Shown one piece after another: positions 42,940 through 51,373 of a stretch of 64,000 nucleotides of DNA. The position numbers and the translations under genes are program-made. The notes beneath the pieces were generated by a model, which was given only the letters and a program-made list of their open reading frames with translations, ran no database searches and had not been told where the DNA came from. Origin of the DNA: Pseudosulfitobacter pseudonitzschiae (GTDB lineage: Bacteria; Pseudomonadota; Alphaproteobacteria; Rhodobacterales; Rhodobacteraceae). Every line of letters starts with the position of its first letter. Position 1 is the stretch's first letter. The stretch is taken from positions 248,001-312,000 of the forward strand of contig NZ_FQVP01000003.1 of NCBI RefSeq assembly GCF_900129395.1, in the 5' to 3' direction.

Positions 42940-44925
42940 ATGAGCCTGCCCCCCGGATTCCTTGACGAACTGCGCACCCGCCTCAGCCTGGGACAGGTTG
43001 TGGGCCGCAAGGTCATGTGGGACAGCCGCAAATCCAATCAGGCCAAGGGCGACCTGTGGGCACCGTGCCCGTTCCATCAGGAAAAATCCGCCAGTTTTCA
43101 CGTCGATGACCGCAAGGGGTTCTATTATTGCTTTGGCTGCCACGCCAAGGGCGATGCGATTTCCTTTGTCCGCGAGACGGAGAACGTCGATTTTATGGAG
43201 GCGGTGCGCATTCTGGCGGGCGAGGCAGGGATGCCGATGCCCCAGCGTGACCCGCAGGCCCAGCAAAAGGCGGACACCCGCACGCAACTGGCCGAGGTCA
43301 TGGAGCAGGCGGTTCAATACTACCGGCTGCAACTGAAAACCGGCGTGGCGGCGGATGCGCGGGCCTATCTCGAACGGCGCGGCCTGAGCCAGCAGGCGCT
43401 GGACCGCTGGGAAATCGGCTTTGCCCCCGATGCGTGGCAAGGGCTGTGGGATCACCTGAAGTCGAAGAATATCAGCGATGAGCTGATCATCGGCGCAGGG
43501 CTGGCCAAGCCCAGCCAGAAGGGCGGCAAGCCCTATGACACCTTCCGGGGCCGCATCATGTTCCCGATCCGCGATGCGCGCGGACGTTGCACCGCCTTTG
43601 GCGGGCGGGCGATGGACCCCAACGACAACGCCAAGTACCTGAACTCGCCCGAAACCGAACTGTTCGACAAGGGGCGTAGCCTGTACAACCACGGCCCCGC
43701 GCGTGCCGCCGCAGGAAAGGGCCAGCCGCTGATCGTGGCCGAGGGGTACATGGATGTCATCGCGCTGTCCGAAGCGGGATTCGAGGCGGCCGTGGCGCCG
43801 CTGGGCACTGCGATCACCGAAAGCCAGCTGCAAATGCTGTGGCGCATCGCGCCTGAACCTATCATCGCATTGGACGGTGACACCGCAGGCCTGCGCGCGG
43901 CGATGCGGTTGATCGATCTGGCCTTGCCGCTGCTTGAGGCGGGGCAGTCGCTGCGCTTTGCAATGATGCCCGAAGGGCAGGACCCCGACGATCTGCTGAA
44001 ATCGGCGGGTGCGCCCGCGCTGCAAAAGCTGTTGGACGGGGCCATGCCGATGGTCCGTCTGCTGTGGCAACGCGAAACCGAGGGCCGCGTTTTCGACAGC
44101 CCCGAACGCAAGGCGGCGCTGGACAAGGCGCTGCGCGAAAAGATCAAGACCATCGCCGATCCGTCGATCCGCAACCACTATGGGCAGGAAATCAAGGAAC
44201 TCCGCTTTCAGCTGTTCCGCCCGCAGCGTGCGCCGTCAGGCCAGCGCCGGTCAGGCGGGCAGCGCACCGGTGGCGGCTTTGGCAAATGGCAGCCCGAGCC
44301 GGTGCCGTTGCAATCGACGAAATCTTCGGTGCTGGCCACGGGCACGGGCGACAGCGTGACCCATATATTGCGCGAATCGGTCATTCTGGCGGCCTTGATC
44401 TCCTGCCCGGAAGTGGTGGAAAGCTTTGAAACGCCACTGGAAAGACTGCGTTGCATCAACCCCGACAACGCCGCCTTGCGCGACCTGATCCTGCGCCACG
44501 CGCATGAGGGTGCAGAGGTGTTGCGCGAAAAGATTTCCAGCGCACGCGGGCCCGAAGCCCTTGAAAACCTGTTGAATGCAAGCCATGTGGCAATCGTCCC
44601 ATGCATTCGCACACCCGGCAACGCCGACATGGCCCGCATCACCGTGGCCGAAGAGCTTGCAAAACTTTCCGCAGCGCGTGGGCTGGACGCCGAGATTGCA
44701 GATGCCGCCGAAGATTTGACCGGCGTGGCGGATGAAGGCGTGACATGGCGGCTGAGCCGGGCGGCCGAAGCCGCAGACAGCGCCAACCGCAGCACCCAGA
44801 AAGAGGGCAGCGGAGACTTTGTAACCGCCGACAACGGCGTGAAGATGGAAAAAGATGAAGTGACCCGCAGTCGGGCTATGTTCGACGCTATCGACTTCTC
44901 AAAGCGGGGCAGAAAACAACACTAA
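42940..44925 (+). CDS. dnaG: DNA primase
   Basis: Makes RNA primers for replication. 661 residues: zinc finger CPFH...CFGCH (about residues 42-68), primase core, TOPRIM catalytic motifs VAEGYMDVIALSEAG (about 267-281) and ALDGDTAGLRA, then a C-terminal DnaB-binding region. Directly before rpoD, as in the ancestral rpsU-dnaG-rpoD operon; rpsU is not adjacent. Confidence 0.97.
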   Translation: MSLPPGFLDELRTRLSLGQVVGRKVMWDSRKSNQAKGDLWAPCPFHQEKSASFHVDDRKGFYYCFGCHAKGDAISFVRETENVDFMEAVRILAGEAGMPMPQRDPQAQQKADTRTQLAEVMEQAVQYYRLQLKTGVAADARAYLERRGLSQQALDRWEIGFAPDAWQGLWDHLKSKNISDELIIGAGLAKPSQKGGKPYDTFRGRIMFPIRDARGRCTAFGGRAMDPNDNAKYLNSPETELFDKGRSLYNHGPARAAAGKGQPLIVAEGYMDVIALSEAGFEAAVAPLGTAITESQLQMLWRIAPEPIIALDGDTAGLRAAMRLIDLALPLLEAGQSLRFAMMPEGQDPDDLLKSAGAPALQKLLDGAMPMVRLLWQRETEGRVFDSPERKAALDKALREKIKTIADPSIRNHYGQEIKELRFQLFRPQRAPSGQRRSGGQRTGGGFGKWQPEPVPLQSTKSSVLATGTGDSVTHILRESVILAALISCPEVVESFETPLERLRCINPDNAALRDLILRHAHEGAEVLREKISSARGPEALENLLNASHVAIVPCIRTPGNADMARITVAEELAKLSAARGLDAEIADAAEDLTGVADEGVTWRLSRAAEAADSANRSTQKEGSGDFVTADNGVKMEKDEVTRSRAMFDAIDFSKRGRKQH

Positions 44926-44940
44926 CAAGGTTTTCGTTGG

Positions 44941-45030
44941 GATTCCTTGAGGAAATGCCGTTACACGGGTGGCCGAATCACCCGAATCGTGAATGATTCC
45001 CTGTTAGCCGAATCACTTAAGGGTGATTCG
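44941..45030 (+). promoter_or_regulatory. rpoD upstream region with six GANTC sites and inverted GAATCAC repeats
   Basis: GANTC occurs at 44941, 44975, 44984, 44995, 45010 and 45025. Inverted pairs are GAATCA/TGATTC (44975-44980/44994-44999) and CGAATCAC/GTGATTCG (45009-45016/45023-45030). GANTC is the CcrM methylation site in alphaproteobacteria. No matching -35/-10 pair is certain. Confidence 0.6.
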
Positions 45031-45059
45031 CGACAGGAGTGCTTGAACAGGAGCAACCG

Positions 45060-47045
45060 ATGGCCGCGAAAGACACAAACGACGACGCCAAGACCGACGA
45101 TTCCGATACCGGTCATTCGCTCGACATGAGCCAGGCGGCCGTTAAGAAGATGATCGCTGAAGCCCGTGAGAAGGGCTATATTACCTATGACCAGCTGAAC
45201 ACCGTTCTGCCCCCCGATCAGGTCAGTTCCGAGCAAATCGAAGACGTGATGTCGATGTTGTCCGAAATGGGCATCAACATCATCGAGGACGAGGAAGCCG
45301 AGGACGAAGAGGGCAAAGGCTCGACCGAGCTTACGACCACCGAAGGCACCCGCGAGATCACGCTGGGGTCGGGCACGTCCGAGAAACTGGACCGTACCGA
45401 CGATCCGGTGCGCATGTACCTGCGCGAGATGGGCAGCGTCGAATTGCTGAGCCGCGAGGGCGAGATTGCCATCGCCAAGCGCATCGAGGCCGGCCGCAAT
45501 ACCATGATCGCGGGCCTGTGCGAAAGCCCGCTGACCTTTCAGGCGATCACCATCTGGCGCGACGAACTTCTGAGCGAAGACATTCTTCTGCGCGATGTGA
45601 TCGACCTTGAGGCGACGTTCGGGGACCAGTTGGGCGACGACGTTGGCAACGAGCCGGTCGTTTCGGGCGGCAGCTCGGACACCCAGAAAACGGGCGAAGG
45701 CGCCAAGACCGAGCTGGACGCCGACGGCAACCCGATTGCCCGTGACGACGACGATGACGAAGACGAACAGGCCAACATGTCGCTGGCCGCGATGGAAGCT
45801 GCGCTGAAACCGCAGGTTCTGGAAGCGCTCGACATCATCGCCGATGATTACGTCAAATTGTCCGAAATGCAGGACAGCCGGATCTCGGCCACGCTGAACG
45901 AGGACTCCAGCTTTAGCGAGGTGGATGAAACCACCTATCAGAAGCTGCGGTCCGAGATCGTGCTGCTGGTGAATGAGCTGCACCTGCACAACAACCGTAT
46001 CGAAGCTCTGATCGACCAGCTTTACGGCATCAACCGCCGCATCATGCAGATCGACAGCGCCATCGTGAAACTGGCGGATCAGGCGCGCATCAACCGCAAG
46101 GAATTCGTCGACGCTTATCGCGGCTACGAGCTTGACCCCAACTGGATGGAGCGGATGGGCGAAAAGTCCGGTCGCGGCTGGCAAATGTTCATCGAACGCT
46201 CGGCGGACAAGGTCGAGGAACTGCGTTCGGACATGGCGCAGGTCGGCCAGTACGTGGGTCTCGACATCTCCGAATTCCGCCGCATCGTCCAGCAGGTTCA
46301 GAAGGGCGAGAAAGAAGCCCGTCAGGCCAAGAAGGAAATGGTCGAGGCGAACCTGCGTCTGGTGATCTCGATTGCCAAGAAATACACCAACCGTGGCCTG
46401 CAATTCCTGGACCTGATCCAGGAAGGCAACATCGGCCTGATGAAGGCCGTTGATAAATTCGAATACCGTCGCGGCTACAAATTCTCGACCTATGCGACAT
46501 GGTGGATCAGACAGGCGATCACCCGGTCGATTGCCGACCAGGCGCGCACGATCCGTATTCCGGTGCACATGATCGAGACGATCAACAAACTGGTCCGCAC
46601 CGGGCGTCAGATGCTGCATGAAATCGGCCGTGAACCGACGCCGGAAGAGCTGGCCGAAAAGCTGCAGATGCCGCTGGAGAAGGTCCGCAAGGTGATGAAA
46701 ATAGCCAAGGAGCCGATTTCGCTCGAAACGCCCATCGGCGACGAGGAAGACAGCCAACTGGGCGATTTCATCGAGGACAAGAATGCCGTGCTGCCACTGG
46801 ACAGCGCCATTCAGGAAAATCTCAAGGAAACCACGACACGGGTTCTGGCCTCGCTTACCCCGCGTGAGGAACGTGTTTTGCGGATGCGTTTCGGCATCGG
46901 CATGAACACCGATCACACGCTGGAAGAGGTCGGCCAGCAGTTCAGCGTGACCCGCGAACGTATCCGTCAGATCGAGGCCAAGGCGCTGCGCAAGCTGAAA
47001 CACCCCAGCCGGTCGCGCAAGCTGCGTTCGTTCCTCGACCAGTAA
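45060..47045 (+). CDS. rpoD: RNA polymerase sigma-70 factor RpoD
   Basis: The housekeeping sigma factor. 661 residues: region 1.1 ([22 protein letters not shown]), a very acidic linker, region 1.2-2 with [22 protein letters not shown] and the -10 recognition helix [17 protein letters not shown], region 3, and region 4 helix-turn-helix [29 protein letters not shown]. The ATG at 45060 has ACAGGAGC upstream. It follows dnaG by 134 bp. Confidence 0.97.
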   Translation: MAAKDTNDDAKTDDSDTGHSLDMSQAAVKKMIAEAREKGYITYDQLNTVLPPDQVSSEQIEDVMSMLSEMGINIIEDEEAEDEEGKGSTELTTTEGTREITLGSGTSEKLDRTDDPVRMYLREMGSVELLSREGEIAIAKRIEAGRNTMIAGLCESPLTFQAITIWRDELLSEDILLRDVIDLEATFGDQLGDDVGNEPVVSGGSSDTQKTGEGAKTELDADGNPIARDDDDDEDEQANMSLAAMEAALKPQVLEALDIIADDYVKLSEMQDSRISATLNEDSSFSEVDETTYQKLRSEIVLLVNELHLHNNRIEALIDQLYGINRRIMQIDSAIVKLADQARINRKEFVDAYRGYELDPNWMERMGEKSGRGWQMFIERSADKVEELRSDMAQVGQYVGLDISEFRRIVQQVQKGEKEARQAKKEMVEANLRLVISIAKKYTNRGLQFLDLIQEGNIGLMKAVDKFEYRRGYKFSTYATWWIRQAITRSIADQARTIRIPVHMIETINKLVRTGRQMLHEIGREPTPEELAEKLQMPLEKVRKVMKIAKEPISLETPIGDEEDSQLGDFIEDKNAVLPLDSAIQENLKETTTRVLASLTPREERVLRMRFGIGMNTDHTLEEVGQQFSVTRERIRQIEAKALRKLKHPSRSRKLRSFLDQ

Positions 47046-47057
47046 GGGCGGGGGACC

Positions 47058-47513
47058 ATGTCCCGTCCGGTTGACGTTCTGCCACCAACACAGGTCGCGG
47101 TCCTTGCGGGCCGCGACCTGATTGTTTTTGACGGGGAATGTGTGCTGTGCTCGGGGTTCTTCCGCTTTGTACTGCGCCATGATCACGCGGAACGGTTCTG
47201 TTTTGCCACGGCACAATCACCGCTGGGACAGGCGATGTACCGCGCGCTGGACCTGAACCCGACCGAATTCGAAACCAATCTGGTGATCGTGAACGGACGG
47301 ATCTACGAAAATCTGGATGCTTTCGCGGCGGCCATGTCAGCGCTGGGCTGGCCGTGGCGGGCGCTGGCGGTGGTGCGGTTCATTCCCGCGCCCATCAGAC
47401 ACCCGTTGTACCAGTTGATCGCCCGCAACCGGTATCGTTTGTTCGGGCGCTACGACACCTGCATGGTGCCGACACCGGACATCAGGGCGCGGTTCATCGA
47501 CATCACGCCCTGA
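47058..47513 (+). CDS. DCC-family thiol-disulfide oxidoreductase-like protein (DUF393)
   Basis: A 151-residue protein with the DCC motif DLIVFDGECVLCSGFFRFV (about residues 20-38), a putative thioredoxin-like redox site. Function is not established. It begins 13 bp after rpoD and may be read through. It is convergent with the SDR gene. Confidence 0.87.
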   Translation: MSRPVDVLPPTQVAVLAGRDLIVFDGECVLCSGFFRFVLRHDHAERFCFATAQSPLGQAMYRALDLNPTEFETNLVIVNGRIYENLDAFAAAMSALGWPWRALAVVRFIPAPIRHPLYQLIARNRYRLFGRYDTCMVPTPDIRARFIDITP

Positions 47514-47521
47514 CGATCGCG

Positions 47522-48196
47522 TCAATGCGTCGGCATCAGGAACACTTCACGCACCGTATTGCGCGGATTGGCGTTCAGGGCGTGAACCACGGCCTCGGCC
47601 ACGTCTTCGGGTTGCAGCTTGTCGGGTTTGCCTTCGTCAAAAAAGGCCGTGTTGACCATGCCGGGTGCGATGACCGTGCAACGCCCGCCCCATTCCTTCA
47701 TCTCGTCGGCCAGGTTGCCGCCATAGCCATGCACGAACCATTTGGACGCGCCGTAAATCGATCCCTTGATATGGGTGCGGCCAGCGGCTGATCCTGTCAG
47801 GACCATATGCCCCTTGACCGGTTTCAGGTGCGGTATCGCGACTTTGGCCGTGTAGAGCAGGGCCATGATGTTCAGATGTATCAGGTCCTGCCATTCCTGC
47901 GGGTCACCGTTTTCGGTGCCCGGCGTGTTCAGCCCCATGCCCGCGTTGGCATAGGCTGCATGAACGCCGCCGAACTTCACCGCCAGTTTGTCGATCGCGT
48001 TCTGTTGCTGGTCCAGATCGGTGGCGTCACCGGGCAAGGCCATGGCCTGATCACCGATGTCGTCCACCAGCGCGGCCAGCTTGTCCTTTGAGCGGGCAAA
48101 CAGACCGACATTCCAGCCTGCCCGGGCCGCGGCCCGTGCCGTGGCCGCCCCGATGCCAGAGGATGCGCCGGTGATGAAGATTGTCTTGCTTGTCAT
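47522..48196 (-). CDS. Short-chain dehydrogenase/reductase
   Basis: A 224-residue classical SDR: cofactor motif FITGASSGIGAATA (about residues 7-20), NAG (AYANAGMG, about 85), catalytic Ser in VLTGSAAGR, and YGASK (Tyr-Lys, about 148-152). It reduces or oxidises an unidentified carbonyl/alcohol with NAD(P)H. AGGAGACAG precedes the ATG. Confidence 0.92.
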   Translation of the reverse strand: MTSKTIFITGASSGIGAATARAAARAGWNVGLFARSKDKLAALVDDIGDQAMALPGDATDLDQQQNAIDKLAVKFGGVHAAYANAGMGLNTPGTENGDPQEWQDLIHLNIMALLYTAKVAIPHLKPVKGHMVLTGSAAGRTHIKGSIYGASKWFVHGYGGNLADEMKEWGGRCTVIAPGMVNTAFFDEGKPDKLQPEDVAEAVVHALNANPRNTVREVFLMPTH

Positions 48197-48319
48197 ATCT
48201 GTCTCCTTATGTGCGTCACGCCATCAACGCCCCAGTCGCTGATATGTTCAGTTACAGGCATGTGATTGGGGTTGCCGCCGCCAAGCGCTATATATGCTGT
48301 GATAAACAGGAGATTTCTC

Positions 48320-48739
48320 ATGTCCCGCTTTCCCCTTGCCGCCGCAGTGGCGCTGGCCCTGACCGCCTTGCCTGCCAACGCCCAAGCCCTTGATCTGTAT
48401 TTTGCGCCAAAGCTGGACGTGAACCCGCTTTCGGCCACGACATTCGAGGTGATCGAAAAGGGCGGCGTCGGGCCGCGCGGGATTTGGTGCGCTGCGGCAG
48501 ATTACGCAATCAACGATCTGGGCAAGCAACGCGGGCGCATCTACATCGTGACGCCGCGTGGCCCGGCACAGACTGAAGCCGGAGCCAAGGGCGTGGCCTT
48601 TTCCACCCAGGACCCCGGCATTGCCGCCAACACTGGTTATTCGGTGACCACGGATGTGGCCGGTGCCAACCTTCTGGTGTTTCACGCCGAACAGTTCTGC
48701 AATGACAACATCATCGAACCGGGCGACGTCATTCCCTGA
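48320..48739 (+). CDS. Secreted protein of unknown function, paralog 1
   Basis: Not recognised. 139 residues with a signal peptide (MSRFPLAAAVALALTALPANA) and a mature core shared with the next gene: TFEVIEKGGVGPRGIWCAAADYAINDLG...RIYIVTPRG. Two cysteines (IWCAAA, QFCNDN) are conserved in both copies and could pair. AGGAGA precedes the ATG. The pair is transcribed in tandem, 40 bp apart. Confidence 0.8.
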   Translation: MSRFPLAAAVALALTALPANAQALDLYFAPKLDVNPLSATTFEVIEKGGVGPRGIWCAAADYAINDLGKQRGRIYIVTPRGPAQTEAGAKGVAFSTQDPGIAANTGYSVTTDVAGANLLVFHAEQFCNDNIIEPGDVIP

Positions 48740-48779
48740 TGCGACCGTTCTGCTGCCACTGACCACAAAGGATTTCCTC

Positions 48780-49187
48780 ATGTTTCGCCCGCTTTTCACG
48801 CTGATTGCCCTGGCTGTCACCACGCCTGCGCTGGCGCAGAATTTTACCGCCGAGAACCGGCTGCGGGTTGCGCCGATATCCGGCGATGCCTTCGAGGTGA
48901 TCGAAGCCCATGGCGCGGGCGCGCGCGAGCTGTGGTGCGCGGCGGGCGACTATGCGCGCGACCGGTTGAACGCGGCCAGCAGCGCGCGGCTTTATGTCGT
49001 GGCACCGCGCGGCGACAGCCAGGCGGCGCCGGGGCGCAAGGCGGTGGCCTTTGCGCTGACGCCTCAGGGTGCCACGCCACGCACGGCTGTTGTTCTGGGC
49101 GTCTCGACCTATAACGCGGGGTCCAACCTGTCGGTGGCCCATGCGGTGACCCTGTGCGGCGGTATGCTCGGGCGCGACGGGATGTAA
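48780..49187 (+). CDS. Secreted protein of unknown function, paralog 2
   Basis: Not recognised. 135 residues with a signal peptide (MFRPLFTLIALAVTTPALA) and the same pattern as paralog 1: AFEVIEAHGAGARELWCAAGDYARDRLN...RLYVVAPRG, ending near VTLCGG. Length and cysteine positions match, so this is a tandem duplication whose copies have diverged. The ATG at 48780 is inside a longer upstream frame that is not used. Confidence 0.8.
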   Translation: MFRPLFTLIALAVTTPALAQNFTAENRLRVAPISGDAFEVIEAHGAGARELWCAAGDYARDRLNAASSARLYVVAPRGDSQAAPGRKAVAFALTPQGATPRTAVVLGVSTYNAGSNLSVAHAVTLCGGMLGRDGM

Positions 49188-49241
49188 GGCTCATGGGCCG
49201 AACCGCTTGCAGCGTGGGCCGCACTGCGGCACCCTGACCCC

Positions 49242-49658
49242 ATGCAGACACAGTTTCAGATCGACACCCGTGGCCCCGGCCTGACCGAGTTTACCGATAC
49301 CGTCGCACGATGGCTGCGCGGGCAGGGGGACGGCATGCTGACCCTTTTGGTGCAACACACCTCGGCGTCGCTGCTGATACAGGAAAACGCCGACCCCGAG
49401 GTGCAGACCGACCTGCACAACTATTTCGCACGGCTGGTCCCGCCCACAACCGATCCGTCGATGTCCTATCTGACCCACACCTACGAAGGGCCCGACGACA
49501 TGCCCGCCCACATCAAGGCCGCGATGCTGCCCGTGTCATTGTCGATCCCGGTGGCGGCGGGGCGCATGGTTCTGGGCACATGGCAGGGCATCTACCTGTT
49601 CGAACACCGCAACCGCCCTCACCAGCGCAAGGTTGCGGCACATTTCAGGGCAGACTAG
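49242..49658 (+). CDS. YjbQ/UPF0047 family protein
   Basis: A 138-residue protein with LTLLVQHTSASLLIQENADPEVQTDL (about residues 33-58) and GTWQGIYLFEHR near the end, with conserved His/Asp residues. Family members show weak thiamine-phosphate-synthase-like activity; the true role is unknown. It stands 54 bp after paralog 2. Confidence 0.88.
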   Translation: MQTQFQIDTRGPGLTEFTDTVARWLRGQGDGMLTLLVQHTSASLLIQENADPEVQTDLHNYFARLVPPTTDPSMSYLTHTYEGPDDMPAHIKAAMLPVSLSIPVAAGRMVLGTWQGIYLFEHRNRPHQRKVAAHFRAD

Positions 49659-49738
49659 GCGGGCAAACCGCAAAAACGGGCGGCTTATCTAGCGGTGGCA
49701 TTTCCCCTCTACCCAAAACCTAGGTTAGGTCCTATAAC

Positions 49739-49747
49739 TGTGGATAA
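49739..49747 (-). promoter_or_regulatory. Consensus DnaA box upstream of nrdR
   Basis: TGTGGATAA on the plus strand is the reverse complement of TTATCCACA, a perfect DnaA box, 51 bp before the nrdR start. A 10-bp palindrome AACCTAGGTT lies just upstream at 49717-49726. Confidence 0.6.
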
Positions 49748-49798
49748 GTGCGGGTCAAACCCCACAACACAGGCAGGACAGAATAAGGGGACAGGCCA

Positions 49799-50266
49799 AT
49801 GCGCTGCCCATTTTGCGGGAATATAGACACTCAGGTCAAAGACAGCCGGCCGGCAGAGGATCATGTTTCGATCCGGCGCCGTCGCTTTTGTCCGGCCTGC
49901 GGTGGCCGGTTTACCACCTATGAGCGGGTGCAGTTGCGCGACCTCGTGGTCATCAAATCCAGCGGCAAACGCGAGGATTTCGATCGCGACAAGCTGGAAC
50001 GCTCCATTCGCATTTCGATGCAGAAACGCCCCATAGAGCCGGAACGCATCGATCAGATGATTTCAGGCATCGTGCGGCGGCTGGAGTCACTGGGCGAGAC
50101 TGACATTCCGTCCAAAAGCATCGGCGAGATCGTGATGGAGGCCCTGGCCCGCATCGACACCGTGGCCTATGTGCGATTTGCCAGCGTTTACAAGAATTTC
50201 CAGGCGGCTGATGACTTTGACAAGTTCGTACAGGAACTGCGTCCCGACCAGCCCATGGATGAGTGA
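49799..50266 (+). CDS. nrdR: Transcriptional repressor NrdR
   Basis: Represses ribonucleotide reductase genes in response to dATP/ATP. 155 residues: zinc ribbon CPFCG...[13 protein letters not shown] (residues 3-45) and ATP-cone ([20 protein letters not shown], about 46-65). The stop overlaps the ribD GTG start, a conserved nrdR-rib linkage. Confidence 0.96.
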   Translation: MRCPFCGNIDTQVKDSRPAEDHVSIRRRRFCPACGGRFTTYERVQLRDLVVIKSSGKREDFDRDKLERSIRISMQKRPIEPERIDQMISGIVRRLESLGETDIPSKSIGEIVMEALARIDTVAYVRFASVYKNFQAADDFDKFVQELRPDQPMDE

Positions 50267-51366
50267 GCACCGCATCTGACAGCCGGTACATGGCGCTGGC
50301 CCTGTCGCTTGGACGGCGGGGGCAGGGCAACACTGCCCCCAATCCGGCCGTGGGCTGTGTGATCGTGTCCGGTGGCCGCATCGTGGGGCGTGGCTGGACC
50401 CAGCCGGGCGGCCGGCCCCATGCCGAAGTCGTGGCGCTGAAGCAAGCCGGTGACGCGGCGCGCGGGGCGACGGTTTATGTGACATTGGAACCTTGCGCCC
50501 ATCACGGCCAGACACCGCCCTGCGCGCAGGCGTTGATCGACGCGGGCGTAGGCCGTGTGGTGGTGGCCGTGGCCGATGCCGACGGACGCGTAGACGGGCG
50601 TGGGCTTGCGATGCTGCGCGATGCCGGGATTGCCGTGGACGAGGGCTTGATGGCCAACAAGGCCTTTGCGGACATGGCCGGCTTTTTCCGCCGCATTGTC
50701 ACCGGACGGCCCGAGGTCACGCTGAAACTCGCCAGCAGTTTTGACGGGCGGATCGCCACGGGCACAGGCGAAAGCCAGTGGATTACCGGACCTGAAGCAC
50801 GGCGCATGGGTCATTCCATGCGCTTGCGGCACGACGCTGTCATGGTCGGCGGCGGCACCGCACGTCATGATGACCCGTCGCTGACGGTGCGCGATATGGG
50901 CGTGACCCGCCAACCGGCCCGCGTGGTCGTCTCGCGCAGGCTGGACCTGTCCATGCTGGGCAATCTGGCGCGTACCGCGCGCGAGGTGCCGGTGATCCTG
51001 TGCCATGGCAAGGATGCGGACAAGGACCTTCAGAAGGCGTGGGAAGAGCTGGGCGCTGTGCTGTTGCCCTGTCAGGTCGCGGGCGGACAGTTGGACACCC
51101 ATGACGTGCTGGCCCAATTGGGCGCGCACGGGTTGAACCGTGTCTATTGCGAAGGCGGCAGTGCGCTGGCCGCTTCCCTTCTGGCGAATGATCTTGTGGA
51201 CCGGCTGGTCGGCTTTACCGCAGGCTTGACCATCGGGGCCGAAGGGTTGCCGGGCGTTGGTGCGCTGGGTCTGGGCGCGCTGTCCGAGGCCCCGCGCTTT
51301 GATCTGGTCGAGACGCGCGCCGTGGGGCCGGACGTGATGCACATCTGGGAACGCGCCGAAGGTTGA
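50263..51366 (+). CDS. ribD: Bifunctional riboflavin deaminase/reductase RibD
   Basis: Carries out the deamination and reduction steps of riboflavin synthesis. 367 residues: deaminase zinc site HAEVVAL and [13 protein letters not shown] (about residues 49-90), then a reductase domain ([22 protein letters not shown]). Start is GTG at 50263 within the nrdR stop. It ends 7 bp before the convergent kpsC. The next rib gene, ribE, is 4.7 kb away. Confidence 0.95.
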   Translation: MSTASDSRYMALALSLGRRGQGNTAPNPAVGCVIVSGGRIVGRGWTQPGGRPHAEVVALKQAGDAARGATVYVTLEPCAHHGQTPPCAQALIDAGVGRVVVAVADADGRVDGRGLAMLRDAGIAVDEGLMANKAFADMAGFFRRIVTGRPEVTLKLASSFDGRIATGTGESQWITGPEARRMGHSMRLRHDAVMVGGGTARHDDPSLTVRDMGVTRQPARVVVSRRLDLSMLGNLARTAREVPVILCHGKDADKDLQKAWEELGAVLLPCQVAGGQLDTHDVLAQLGAHGLNRVYCEGGSALAASLLANDLVDRLVGFTAGLTIGAEGLPGVGALGLGALSEAPRFDLVETRAVGPDVMHIWERAEG

Positions 51367-51373
51367 ATAAACC

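Noticed and set aside
44961-47216. A 751-codon open frame antisense to rpoD
   Set aside because: rpoD is unmistakable on the other strand; the antisense product has no recognisable motif or ribosome site.
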